A stretch of 64,000 nt of DNA from Jaapia argillacea MUCL 33604 (GCA_000697665.1 KL197710.1:1959036-2023035); one strand, 5' to 3'. Positions 48,529 to 59,121 are shown, counted from the stretch's first letter. Notes: generated by a model not told the origin, from the sequence alone. Numbers and translations: made by a program.

Positions 48529-49022
48529 TCAAAGGACGGCAGCGCAGATGGGAGCTAGGATCAGAGGCAGTTTGTTGTTTCCAGGAAAAGCCAAGCTTGG
48601 AATAGCCCCGGTGAGTCGCAATGAATGCTTGAAACAGCAGAGCGGGGAAAGCAGTGGCGCAGTCCTGATGCAGCGGATTAGGTGAAGCATTTCTAGAATG
48701 AAGAGTCGGACAGTTGATTTTGGAGTAAGTCGAAAAGCAGACAGGGATGTGGCGTTAGTGGAGTAAAACACAAACCAATGAAGAGACAGAGACGTTACGA
48801 TGAACGGCATAAGTCGCCGGGGGAACGACACAGGTATTGTGATACATGTCGTACCAAGTCGTCGAAACTGAACCAGAAACACGCAGGTGAGAGCAGTCTA
48901 TGCTACCATCCGGTCCTGGCGGAGGTGACAAAGTTATCTCTTCCCCGATTTGGTACCGCGACTCCCTCACGTGGAAAATATTCCGTGTCACATACCCGTC
49001 ACACTGGTCCTCCAACTTGTCT
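48529..49022 (-). CDS. Possible secreted/glycoprotein-like gene, incomplete model
   Basis: An exon (about 48795-49022) preceded by an acceptor-like TTGCAG reads KLEDQCDGYVTRNIFHV, RYQIGEEITLSPPPGPDGSI and STTWYDMYHNTCVVPPATYA, then an N-glycosylation-type site (RNVSVSSL). A GT..CTAAC..AG intron follows. The final stretch contains GAIPSLAFPGNNKLPLILAP and ends in a hydrophobic segment at 48529, but this lies in a different frame from the NASPNPLHQDCATAFPALL segment just before it. The first exon was not found. Either the model is wrong or the gene is decayed. No family recognised. The stop lies 98 bases upstream of the adenylating-enzyme start. Confidence 0.35.
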
Positions 49023-50620
49023 GCAACTCAGTTCACCCTTTCATCCACCTCGTTCCCCTTGAATACTATCACGATCTACTTCATTCCTCGATGTTTTACT
49101 TGCCCAATATTTTTGTGGGCATTATCTTGCCTCGTCCGTCAAAGCTAGGCTGCGCAGGCTGTGGTCATGAAATGATGCCAACATTGTGCCGATGGGCTTC
49201 TCAGCTCTCCTGGGGGCTAGCATGTGGAACATCTAATCCCCTTCCGAGAGTCCCTGGGGTGTTGCAATGCCGCCAGCCCATAGTCGGCCTACACGAGATC
49301 GCGTCCTTTCCATTCTGCCACTCAGATCTGCTCAGTTCCGGTGTAGACATCGGTCTAGGTTGACCCTCCCCCCACAGCACACAAGCGAATATTTCTTTCG
49401 AATCCCTTTTCTTCGCCTAGTTGTGCCACAAGCGCCTCCATCACGCCCCTTGCCGTATCGTATGCTATGTTAGGGTGGGAAAATCCTTTGGCGCCAACGG
49501 AAGTTTGGTATCTCGTTGGATATACTTATCACGGACCATAGTCAACGCCGCGCACGCGATGCCGTGCCTCTGACTTGTTTGGCTCATCATACCGTTGCGC
49601 ATCGCAGTAACCTGGATTTGCTTCCGTCTCACACCTTCTTGGCACCCGATAACCCCCAACCTTTTGTCTTTCCTCTTCCAATAGTGGACAGGCTGGGTTT
49701 CACGGACTGACACCCGGTGCAAACCTCAGAGACAGAAGTCTCGTTCAGTCTTGAATACGCGAATGCTGGCGGGCGTAGTGTCATTGAAACGCCGATCACT
49801 AGATCAAGGTTTGCTTCCGTTTGTCTTCGCTTACTCAGATGAATCGGGCACAGCTTGTTTAGCAGGCATTCACCTCGACAATTGTCTTTTCGTGATCCCC
49901 TCGACATGGGATGCACTTACTGTAGTGGCGCCCACAAACTACGCACCAAGATGGAATGGCTGAACCAAGATGACGGTTAATCTGGTCGCCAATCGTGGTA
50001 AGTCTGCGCCTTCGCCTTGTACTATTATTACCCATCCTGCTTGACTCAGTACCATCGTTCGAGTCTTTGAGAACCAACGGAAGGCTCCCATTTCCAAGAC
50101 CGAGAGATGAGTTGACTCAGTCTACGTCCCCATTTCCGTGACGCCCGTAAGTGCGTCATCTTCTGAGTGATCCGCAGGCTTTTCTGATTTCCTGGCGAAG
50201 ATCGTTATCAGATACATATCGTCGGAAAGTTACATTCGCCAGTGCAACAATTTTACCCGATACACAGCTCTGGTATTTCAGAGTCGAGACCGATCATCAT
50301 TGCTTTTGTTTTCGTTGTGGGCTTCTCGTCAAGAGAGATATGTGAGGAACACGCTAGCCCACCATTCCCCTTGTCTTGTCAAAAAATATCATCGGCGGAA
50401 CGATAAAGCGCGCACCCTGGCAGCTACCCGCACCAACAGGGAATTCTGTTCAGGCTCAGACCAAAGCCACCTGCGCTCATCCCTCGGTCACGTGGTACAA
50501 GTCGCGTCGCGTTTTGCGTCATGAACGTCATATCCAATTTTACGCCCACCCCACCCGCCTCAACGTATATAACATGGGACAGAGCACCCTTCACCACCAT
50601 TATCTCAATCCGAAACAACC
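49023..50620. other. Long intergenic region, no supported gene
   Basis: About 1.6 kb between the uncertain gene above and the alcohol dehydrogenase. A minus-strand frame at 49859-50077 contains a Cys-rich piece (CVVCGRHYSKCIPCRGDHEK), the only part that looks protein-like. It has no clear start context, splice partners or homologue that I know. The dehydrogenase promoter must be at the right end. Confidence 0.3.
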
Positions 50621-52295
50621 ATGCAAGCTGCAGCTAACAAATTCCAAGAGGTTTGTCCAGATTTTTCCGATTTTTTCTTGTCGGAACCCGAGCTGACGTG
50701 AAACCAGCACCTCGGAACCGTGCCCACCGCCACGACTCCAGAGTACAAACATCGCCCCGATGGCTCCACTATGAAAGCTCTTGCTTGGTTCGGCACAAAG
50801 GATGTGCGAGTTGTCGATGCTCCCATCCCGGACATCACGGACCCCGACGATGTGATCCTCAAAATTACCGGTACCACCATCTGTGGCTCTGATTTGCACT
50901 TGTATCATGGAGAAATTATGACTCTCCAGAAGGGGGATATTCTCGGGCATGAGGTGGGAGTTTCATCCCAGCCTTCGATTTGAATTTATTTATTCATTTG
51001 ATGCCTTCATCAGTTCATGGGAGTGGTTGACCGAGTCGGTCCCAATGTCACGAATCTCAAAGTTGGTCAGCGCGTTGTAGCTTCATTCCAGATCGCGTGC
51101 GGAAAATGCGAGTACTGCCAGAAGAAATTATCATCCTTCTGTGACCGCACCAATAATTCTTCGTATGTCGTGCAAATCTTTTCCCCCGTTCCCAATCTCA
51201 TTTGCGAGCTTACTCCTTCAGTCTAATGAATTATATGTATGGACACCGAGATGCTGGATTCTTTGGTTACTCCCATCTCACTGGAGGTTTCCCCGGAGGC
51301 CAAGCGGAATACGTTCGAGTTCCTTTTGGCAACGTAAATTTGCTCCCGATTCCAGATGAGGTGTCCGACGAGAAGGCGATCTACTTGTCCGACGTGCTCC
51401 CAACGAGCTATCACGCCGTTATGGATACTGGCGTCAATGAGGGTGACGTCGTTGGTGTTTGGGTAAGAAACTTCACAGAGTGCGTACCGGATCGTTCTGA
51501 TGCCCGATATTTAGGGTCTAGGACCCATTGGACAATGTGTGGCCCGCTGGGCGAAACTGAAAGGTGCTTCACGTGTCATCGGTATCGACAAAGTCCCCGC
51601 CCGCCTCGCGTTCGCCCGTGACAAGTCAGGAATAGAAGTCCTCGACTTCTCTCAACACACAGACGTTGTCAAAAGATTGCAGGAAATGGTCCCTGGAGGC
51701 CTCGACGTTGCCATCGATTGTGGTGAGTTTGTCTTCGCCTTGGACAGGATTTCCTTCTTTCAAAGTGACTGTTCCAGGGACTTTCCACGAACCCAAGACC
51801 ATGGTGCACAAGATCCAAAAGACCCTGATGCTCGAGACCGATGTGCCCGAAATTCATAATGAGATGATCATGTCCGTCAAAAAGATGGGTCGGTGTGGTA
51901 TTATCGCTGCTTATGCTGGCTATACCAACGGCTTCAACATCGGCGCGTTGATGGAGAAGGGCGTTAGGTTTATTGGCAATGGCCAGGCTCCTGTCCACAA
52001 ATGGTGGGAAGAGATCCTCAACGACTATATCATCCCCGGAAAGTTTGATCCCACCTTGTACGTGCATCGTCCGTCCGTTCGTTGTTTTATTGAACGCTGA
52101 TTGATGTTGCGCTTCAGTATGATCACCCATCGCGTTCCTATTGAAGATATGGCAAAACTCTATGAAGCCTTTGATCAGCGCATTGTCGGTGTCGAGAAAG
52201 TCTTTGTTGAGACTAAGGCTTCGTCGCCTCCCGCTCCAGGATGCCCTACCGTTACTCGTGTGGACGATTGGTTCAAGGAAAAGAAAACCCCATAG
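50621..52295 (+). CDS. Zinc-dependent alcohol dehydrogenase, formaldehyde-dehydrogenase-like (MDR)
   Basis: Medium-chain, NAD(P)-dependent zinc dehydrogenase. It starts [16 protein letters not shown]. The catalytic-zinc region is [15 protein letters not shown], then [16 protein letters not shown]. The structural-zinc cysteines lie in [15 protein letters not shown] near 51105-51150. [20 protein letters not shown] and [20 protein letters not shown] follow. The Rossmann fingerprint is [20 protein letters not shown], read across an intron near 51475-51525. The protein ends [14 protein letters not shown] at 52295. About seven introns. The 400-residue length and the long loop after the structural zinc resemble proteins often called S-(hydroxymethyl)glutathione dehydrogenase-like, but the true substrate is unknown. 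Confidence 0.9.
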
Positions 52296-52655
52296 GTTAT
52301 TGTCGCTGGATATGCGGATGAAGATTTGAATGACATTCTGTATTCTTCCCCCTTTTTACTTTTGTACTGTAGCCATCTTACTTGTATCGTACTGTTACTC
52401 GGTTGATTCGCGTTGCCAAATCTTTGAATTTGTATCGCGACGTCGGCTCCCTCTTTCCCCAGCATTTTCTTGAACAAGCGTCAAATATGAAGTTTCTTCC
52501 GTTGACCCCAACAAACAGAGCAGATTGAGGACTTGTTATAATCTTCTTACGCTCCTTCCCTTCCGAGTCTGACGTCAAATAATTTGAAGTTTCCACTGGG
52601 AAGATACAAAAACTACAAAAGAGCAGCACACCAGAATCGCGAGACCTTCATCAGT
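52296..52655. other. Intergenic: dehydrogenase 3' flank and AIM6 promoter
   Basis: About 360 bases, T-rich after the dehydrogenase stop. An in-frame ATG at 52584 could extend AIM6 upstream. Otherwise nothing is supported. Confidence 0.4.
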
Positions 52656-53841
52656 ATGCTCCCTCTAACGTTCGACACCATCCTCCGAGCAGTTACCACT
52701 GTGTTGACATTCCCCTTGAGAACGTTTGCAAAACCAGGGCCCGGGGTGCTTGACCAGATAGCCGCCTTGGAGTCTTCCAACTCTTCCCTACTCCGATACC
52801 CAACCCAGTTTACGCAGGGCATCGTCCCCAAGGCGATCCATTCCCACAACGATTGTAAGCTTATTAGCCCAAGCACAGCACCACGTTTGTTGACGGCTTT
52901 TGATGTCAGACTGGCGTGATGTCCCTTTACTCACTGCATTGAGCTATGGGGTAGCGAGTGTTGAGGCCGACGTTTGGCTTATCAACGGGACGCTCTTCGT
53001 TAGTGCACATTCCCCCTCAAACCCAGCGTCTCTCTATCCATATTTACTTGCCATGGAACGGTTGTTTCCAGGTGGGTCATGAGGTTGCTGCCTTGACAGC
53101 CGACCGTACTTTCGAGTCTCTGTATGTCCAGCCTCTACTGAGTATTTTGGATGGACAAAATCCCAGAAATGCATTTACCGTCAACCAGACGACACTGAAG
53201 TACGCCAGTAGTCGAAACACGAACCCCTTCAGCTCATAGGATCCTCTAGTGGTGTTTTCGATACGTCGGGTAGCACGCCGCTGCAGCTACTTGTCGATAT
53301 CAAGACTGATGGCCCGACGTAGGTGCTATCAACTATCACATGCTATGATCCATTCAATTTTTGGCATCATAGCACCCTTCCCTACGTCCTCAAGGCTCTT
53401 GATCCCCTCCGTACGGCTGGTTACTTGACCACTTTCGCAAACAAGATGATAAAACAGTCGGCCATAGTCGTTGTAGGAACAGGTAACTCCCCACTCGAGG
53501 ATGTCAAGGCCCTTGAACCACGCGACTACTTCTTCAATGCGCCGTTGGCTCAGCTCAGCGACCCATCTCTTGACATGACTTGGGACCCAACGTTATCGCC
53601 GTTGGCCAGCACGGATTATGCAGCGACGGTTGGGTGGAGTGGTATTGGCACTATCACGGAAGCCCAAAAGGGCAACATAACCAAGTTGATTGGTGATGCG
53701 CATACGCGAGGCATCAGGGCAAGATTTTGGGATACACCGGGTTGGCCTATCAGTACTAGGAATAACGTTTGGAGGGAATTGATAAATGCTGGTGCAGACT
53801 GGTTGAACGCGGACGACCTCCTGGCCGCGAGCTTATTCTAA
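52656..53841 (+). CDS. AIM6: AIM6-like protein, PI-PLC-like phosphodiesterase fold
   Basis: Homologue of yeast AIM6 (altered inheritance of mitochondria 6). The fold belongs to the glycerophosphodiester phosphodiesterase / PI-PLC TIM-barrel superfamily. It starts MLPLTFDTILRAVTTVLTF, a hydrophobic N-terminus (anchor or signal). The hallmark VPKAIHSHNDYWRDVPLL spans the first splice. Then come YGVASVEADVWLINGTLFVG (acidic metal-site-like residues), LQLLVDIKTDG and the end IRARFWDTPGWPISTRNNVW and AGADWLNADDLLAA. The order HND, EAD, DIK and the C-terminal RFWD motif is that of AIM6. The start could be 72 bases upstream (52584). Enzymatic activity of AIM6 is not established. Confidence 0.88.
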
Positions 53842-53899
53842 ATCGCAACGAAGTGACGGACCATGCAGTGCGTAGGAATGAATAAAGATATGTAAGATA

Positions 53900-54919
53900 C
53901 TAGATGCTCAGCTGGAGTGGCCGATATTCAATGCCCAATCGTTTGCGTTCGCGTACCACCTTTCTCGGAAGCGGTCTCGCCAAATCCCCTTGAGCAATGC
54001 GTAACGTACTTCTTTCCATGCCTGGGAGGGTCTTGCCCGGGCCAAGTAAGCTCTTGACGGCAGCTGCGTCCCTCTCAGCCGATGTTGCCCGCTTCATAGT
54101 CTCCCCCATCTTAGAAGACATAGTGAGGGTCTCCGCCATAAGTGTTTCCTAGGTAAAACATTATGGCACCTGCCTCCCGAAGAGAAAGAGAGACTCACGA
54201 TATGGTCTTGTGCTTTGGTCGCCATCTCCTCCCGGGCAGAATCCTTTCTGTACTTCAAGACCTTTTGCAAGTTCCACCTTGTTTTCACCCTCAACTCTCC
54301 AGAGTCCTTGGGGCTCTTACTTCGTTCCCGCTCGACTACTTCGTGAACGTCCTCCACGCCGTTATTGATCAAATGCATCGGTTCTTCGGTCTGGACCTTC
54401 TTTGATAGTAGTTCGTACCCAATGGCTCGAGCTGTCATCTCGAATCGCAAATCCCGAGGGTTGTCCACGAATTCCAGGATAGCGGCCGGTGCGTTGTCAC
54501 CTACACGGTTTCCAAATTTGTGTATACGAGTGTATCCTCCAGGCCGCTCAGAGTATCTTTGAGCAAGAGTAGTGAAGACCTTTGGGACGAGGGAGGGCTT
54601 CAAAAGAAACGACGCCGCTTTACGGTACGCTGGGAGGTTTCCCTTCTTGCCCATCGTGATTATCTTTGGTTCAGAATCTATGTCAGCCCACTCGTAGCTC
54701 CAGGTACAGATAACGTACCTTTTCCGCCAGTCGCGCGGTGTCTCTAGCCTTTGGAAGAGTAGTTTTAATTTGTTCATGTTCCACAAGCGAGGAAACCAGG
54801 TTGCTAGTCGCGGATTGGGAGAATGTCTAGGACAATGAGCCAAGTGAAGCGCACCGTAACATTAGCATCCTATGCGAGGATGTCCTCGAGAACTTGCGGA
54901 ACGCGATACCATGTTTCAT
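53900..54919 (-). CDS. Mitochondrial large-subunit ribosomal protein bL17m
   Basis: Ribosomal protein of the mitochondrial 54S subunit (yeast MRPL8). The first exon reads [20 protein letters not shown], the bL17 start. An intron with acceptor ACTAG restores [20 protein letters not shown] and DTARLAEK. After the next intron come [20 protein letters not shown] and [19 protein letters not shown], then [19 protein letters not shown]-terminal extension of about 130 residues, rich in Lys/Arg and coil-forming, ends [11 protein letters not shown] at 53900, as in fungal mitoribosomes. It converges with AIM6, with only 58 bases between the stop codons. Confidence 0.92.
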
Positions 54920-55445
54920 CGTCGGGAATGGTGCGAAGGATAAACTAGGATACGGGCAAGTTACGAACTCAAAGTCTTCACACGGCAAATACCGAACTTC
55001 TTTCGAATCTGCTACTTGGCCCGGTCGGCGGTGTGTAGGCCAAGTCTGTGTGGCCCTTTTTCGCCAGCTGTTGTGTGACCAGGGACGATAATGTGAACGC
55101 TACTCAATTTAACACAACAATAACGAGGGTCATATTTTACGGATAGCTGATGCCATGAGTCCAAACAAAGGCCCTTGGGACAATCGTCCTCTGATAACAG
55201 AGCCGTCGGACCTGCGCACTAGTAAGCGGTGAGTAAAATCTGGAAAGGCAACGATTCGGCAGAAATTTCTCTCAGAGGTAGGGGCACACCTTCCCCTTGA
55301 GGTTAGATTATGGTGGTGGGGCGTCTGGTGCAGAGTGTGAGTGTCAGGCAATCGCGGTGAGGATCGAGTTCGGGGACGGGGACGCACTTCCAGCTACTCG
55401 ATCATGATCATGACCAAGGGCAAGCGCGAGATCTAATCCTGGATA
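54920..55445. other. Intergenic: bL17m promoter region and unassigned frame
   Basis: About 530 bases between the bL17m start and the next minus-strand stop. A minus-strand frame at 55130-55387 (ending LSQGPLFGLMASAIRKI) looks mildly protein-like but has no family or clear start. I leave it unannotated. Confidence 0.35.
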
Positions 55446-56279
55446 TCAGAATTGTGAGGACACACGTAATTCTGGAGTTGATCCACCACCTGGAATGTTG
55501 GGAAGCGGGCCTGGTGATATGCGGTTGATTGGATGATGTTCCGGGTCCGAGGCGAAAGAATCGTAGAACTGGGGGTCATGCAGACTCCCTGCGTTTCGTG
55601 GGGCGGCCTTTCGGCGGATCGTGAAAACACGACGTAGGGGTTTGTCCAGATATGGGAGGAAAACGGCGGTAAGTCTCCCAAGAGTCTCTTCGGAGTCCAG
55701 GCAGACTGGCAGGTAGTTCAATATACCGGTGCAAATTGGGTTGTCTGCTCTGAAGGACGGAATTCTACTGTTAGCACATCGATCTCGGAACAAAGAGAAT
55801 CAGCGGTATGAAATCTAGAAGGAAAATTGAACACGACCTTCCCGTATCAACGGAACGAGATGAACAAGAGTAAAGGGACCAAGAGATAACGCCACCTGGT
55901 CATTAAGTCAGTCAGAATCTCCAGACTTGGCCTCATGACCGACTGAGGGAGACGTGGACAGCACTCTATTCACTCAAGAAGAAAAATAAATGAGATACAG
56001 GGGTAACTCCGGAGGGATGAATATTTCAAGAGACAGCAGCTTACCGTAAAGTGGATGTCATTGGGTGGAAGGCGACCACCGTGCAATGAGGCGACGTTCG
56101 CAGAGGACCACCCAAAAGGGATCGCGGAAAGAAACTCGAAGAAAAAAGAACGTAGATAACTAGGGTAAGGGGATTCCCGGAGACAGATGCCACTATTTGT
56201 GAGATTTTCTGTTCGGTCACATCGAAATGGGGTTTCCAAGAAATTGAAGAACGGCAGTCTTGGTAGTAGTGGAAGTCAT
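55446..56279 (-). CDS. Hypothetical single-pass membrane protein
   Basis: Four exons, all with usable GT-AG introns, give about 205 residues. Exon 1 starts MTSTTTKTAVLQFLGNPIS at 56279. Exon 2 reads YLRSFFFEFLSAIPFGWSSA and LHGGRLPPNDIHFT. Exon 3 begins SVMRPSLEILTDLMTRWRYL and runs into a strongly hydrophobic LLVPLLLFIS, a likely transmembrane helix. Exon 4 reads RADNPICTGILNYLPVCLDS and continues to the stop at 55446 with a Pro-rich C-terminus. I know no family. Splicing is by eye; the joins before exons 3 and 4 are the weakest. It diverges from the ACP gene, with start codons 260 bases apart. Confidence 0.5.
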
Positions 56280-56539
56280 GAATCGAACTTGCTTCACGCT
56301 GCCGGTAGCTAGAGCACAGCTTTCCCATGGCATTCGTGACCAGGTAGGGTATCCCATGTCTAGGTGTTTGATGAGTTCCGGTGGGTTGAAGTCAACCTCG
56401 CAAGTCGTTGCCAAAGTCATGCATGATATGGTGGGGAGGATGAAGCCCCCGGCCAATGCCGGACACGGGCGGAGTCGCCGATCGCCAACCGTTGCCGCAA
56501 AACTTGTTCGTCTCCAGTTCACATCCACGACCAAAAGAA

Positions 56540-57129
56540 ATGTCTTTCGCTCGTTTCGCTATTCGCACTGCTACCAGGGCCACCTATCCCAGGCTGTCGT
56601 TGGCTGTTGCCTCCAGGCGGAGTGTATTTCCCCAGCGCGCTGCCTTCTCCGCTGCAGCGGGTCTCTCGAAACCAGACATCGAGTCGCGGATTCTTGACGT
56701 GTTGAAGGGGTTCGAGAAAGTGGATCCTGCGAAGGTTGTCAACAGTGTCATTGTCTCCTGTATGTTTCAGCTCAAATAGCATTGTTGCCTTCTAGCTCAG
56801 CACCGCGTCACGTTTCTCGGAGGACCTCGGTCTTGACAGTTTGGATGCTGTAGAGGTTGTGATGGCTGTGGAGGAGGCACGTTGGCCGCTTCTTTCTCTC
56901 ATTACCCACTAACAAGTCCTCATGACTGTAGGAGTTCTCTATCGAGATTCCGGACGCGGAGGCCGATGAAATTGCGACCGTTCAACATGGTATGATTTCT
57001 TCACTTCGCCTATTCGCATTATTTGCTTAGGCCCTTCCCAGCTATCGACTACATTGCCAAGACGCCAGAAGGTGAGCCCATCGAGGCTGCTGATGTTCGC
57101 AATGTCTCACTTTTTGAACAGCGCAATGA
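56540..57129 (+). CDS. ACP1: Mitochondrial acyl carrier protein (type II FAS, complex I subunit)
   Basis: Carries acyl chains on phosphopantetheine for mitochondrial fatty-acid and lipoate synthesis, and in most fungi is a complex I subunit. It starts MSFARFAIRTATRATYPRLS, an import leader. The ACP domain begins DIESRILDVLKGFEKVDPAK. The attachment serine is in DLGLDSLDAVEVVMAVEE. Helix III is FSIEIPDAEADEIATVQHA, then IDYIAKTPEAQ and the stop. The intron at 56877-56931 has a GC donor and is needed to keep EEEFSIEIP. The last exon is only eight bases (57122-57129). Reading through that last intron would give a longer, non-homologous tail. Length about 130 residues, as expected. Confidence 0.93.
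56877..56931 (+). other. GC-AG intron in the ACP gene
   Basis: The conserved exon ends GAGGAG at 56876 and the next exon begins GAGTTC at 56932. The intervening 55 bases start GC, contain a CTAAC branch-like site at about 56908 and end TAG. No GT donor nearby keeps the ACP frame. Confidence 0.85.
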
Positions 57130-57803
57130 ATGTGTCCCTTACTTTAACGCTTGTAATCAGTGTTCTTCCTTGCTTCAATCCATCAAAAACATTCACACAC
57201 TCGAGGGACCTACGTGAACTCTATGCGATTGATTATCTTGTACCCTACCCTCGAGTCTCCCGCCCATGCACCACCCTCAATAATTTTTAGGGTGGTCACT
57301 ACAACAATATTAATTCGCCTTGGAATTCGCTTTGCCAATTACGCTTCTTCCATGGGATTTTCCGGTGGTGTTAGCTGTGTTCATGCATACAAGAATTACC
57401 GATGAGTTGCAGACTCCTTGAGCATACTATTCAGAAAACCCACTGTATCCAGATGGCTCTGAAAGGCAATACCGAGGCACCGGGGGTGAACGTATTGTGG
57501 GTTTTACAGTTCGTTGACAGTTGACAAGTTGTAGTTCATCGACTCGTTGGTATCTCCTTGCTTGAGTGGGCTTGCGTCCGTTGAGAACGTCTCTAAACAT
57601 AGGTGTGTTACAGGACGTCACGTTATGATTTTGAAAACTCTAAACTGACCGAGATATTTCATATGCGACGGACGTGTCATACGGCCCGAGTGGATCTCAA
57701 TCTTCAAACCTTTCCAACCCCATTTCCTTTGTCAAGTGCCTTAGCCTTGGAGTATAAATGTCCCAGCCTTTGCGTGATATGCTGACACTGCTTTCCGCTC
57801 GCT
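57130..57803. other. Intergenic: ACP 3' flank and SMP-30 promoter
   Basis: About 670 AT-rich bases with only short frames. The left part should be the ACP 3' UTR and the right part the promoter of the next gene. Confidence 0.4.
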
Positions 57804-59121
57804 ATGACTCCCCTGAGGCAGATCGTTGTTGAACGTCCTCTTCTCGCTGTTGGATGTACATTGGGCGAAAGTGAGCCCCCTTCCATCCTCCCCACAGATG
57901 TTTTTTGACATTGGAAGGTCAGGCCCTCTCTATGACCCGGACTCTGGGACTTTGCATTTTGTCGATATTGACGAGAAGAAGGTATGCACGTCAGTCCACA
58001 CCTAATCCCGTGGTCTTGACTTGTCGCAGGTGTATCATCTCGATGTTGCCTCGAATGAACTCTCTTTCGAGCAGTTCAAAGAACCCATCACCTGCTTAGC
58101 TCTTCGTCCGTCTGGGAAAGGGGTGAGTTCCATCCCAAGTGTCGATTTTGGGGGTATGCTGAGCATCTGTATCTTAGCTGGCTTGCACAACTGCCAGTGG
58201 ATTCGCTCTCATAGAAACAAATTCGGACCTGAAATATCTGTATCAACCATTCTCGGAAGAATATCGAGAACACGTTCGCTTTAACGATGGAGCTTGTGAT
58301 AGCAAGGGTCGATTCTTTGCGGGGTCTGTTTACTCCAAGGAACGTAGTCTTCCCGGGCTACTCTGGCGATATGATCCCGAAGATGGGACCTGCGTCGTCG
58401 TGGATGAGGGTCCATTTACAGTGCGATCTATACGGATCCATTGATTACATTACCTGACGTTTTTCTCAGGATTCCAATGGCGTGGGGTGGAGTTCGGATG
58501 AGAAGACGCTGTGAGTTGCTTGCCAGTTGTTGGGATTGCCGCTTGAGACTCACGAAGTGTATCGTAGGTTCTTTACGGATTCGCTCACCAACCTCATCTA
58601 TGCGTATGACTACGATGACGGAAAGCTGAGCAATCGACGGGTGTTCATTGATGGACTCGCTCAAGGATTACCAGAAGGTACTTTCCCCGATGGCTTCTGC
58701 TTCGACAGCGAGGGAGGATTATGGTGCGCCAGGCGAGTTTTTACGACATGCAGTTCCGGCCGCCAAGTTGATCATAAACTGTCTTAGGTGGGGAGGATCT
58801 CGCATTATCAGATTCACAACCGACGGGAAAATGGACCTGGAGATTGTTTTCCCCACTGCTCTCAACGTGACAGCATGCTGTTTTGGCGGTGAGTTCCAAG
58901 TCACTTCTAAATTACTTTTATTTTGGTTCCAATTGGTTGGCTGGCCAGGTCCGAACGAAGACCAGCTATACGTCACTTCAGCACATTGTGGCGCGGTCGG
59001 AGGAGATGCAAGTCGACAGGCCCGGTATCCTGATTCAGGTCATCTGTTCGTCGTCGATCTCGCGGGTCAGTACAAAGGAGGGAAATGGAGGCACCGATTC
59101 TTGAGTGAGGGGCCAAGATAG
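57804..59121 (+). CDS. SMP-30/gluconolactonase/LRE family beta-propeller hydrolase
   Basis: Metal-dependent six-bladed propeller, probably a lactonase acting on sugar lactones. It starts MTPLRQIVVERPLLAVGCTL; the metal glutamate lies in LGESPLYDPDSGTLHFVDID. Next come LDVASNELSFEQFKEPITCL, HVRFNDGACDSKGRFFAGS (metal/substrate asparagine region) and LPGLLWRYDP. The second metal-binding block, DSNGVGWSSDEKTLFFTDSL, spans an intron. YAYDYDDGKLSNRRVFIDGL, PDGFCFDSEGGLWCARWGGS and RIIRFTTDGKMDLEIVFP follow. The end is NEDQLYVTSAHCGAV and HRFLSEGPR at 59121. Seven or so introns, one with a GC donor (58733-58787). Substrate preference cannot be told. Confidence 0.9.
58733..58787 (+). other. GC-AG intron in the SMP-30 family gene
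   Basis: The exon ends ..TGGTGCGCCAG and the intron starts GCGAGT, a good donor apart from C at position 2. It ends CTTAG before GTGGGG. Using it gives LWCARWGGSRIIRF with no break. The nearby GT donor gives a wrong frame. Confidence 0.82.

Noticed and set aside
49859-50077. Cys-rich 72-codon minus-strand frame as a zinc-knuckle gene
   Set aside because: The spacing of Cys and His (CxxC..CxxC..H) is suggestive, but there is no supporting exon, homologue or codon bias; kept only as a note in the intergenic entry.
37818-52295. P450, adenylation enzyme and alcohol dehydrogenase as one biosynthetic gene cluster
   Set aside because: They are spread over about 14 kb with XRCC2 and a coiled-coil gene between them, there is no core synthase, and all three families are abundant singly in basidiomycetes.
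57023-57217. Long C-terminal extension of ACP by read-through of the last intron
   Set aside because: The spliced version ends TPEAQ, exactly the family ending, with a standard GTGAGC donor and CAG acceptor.
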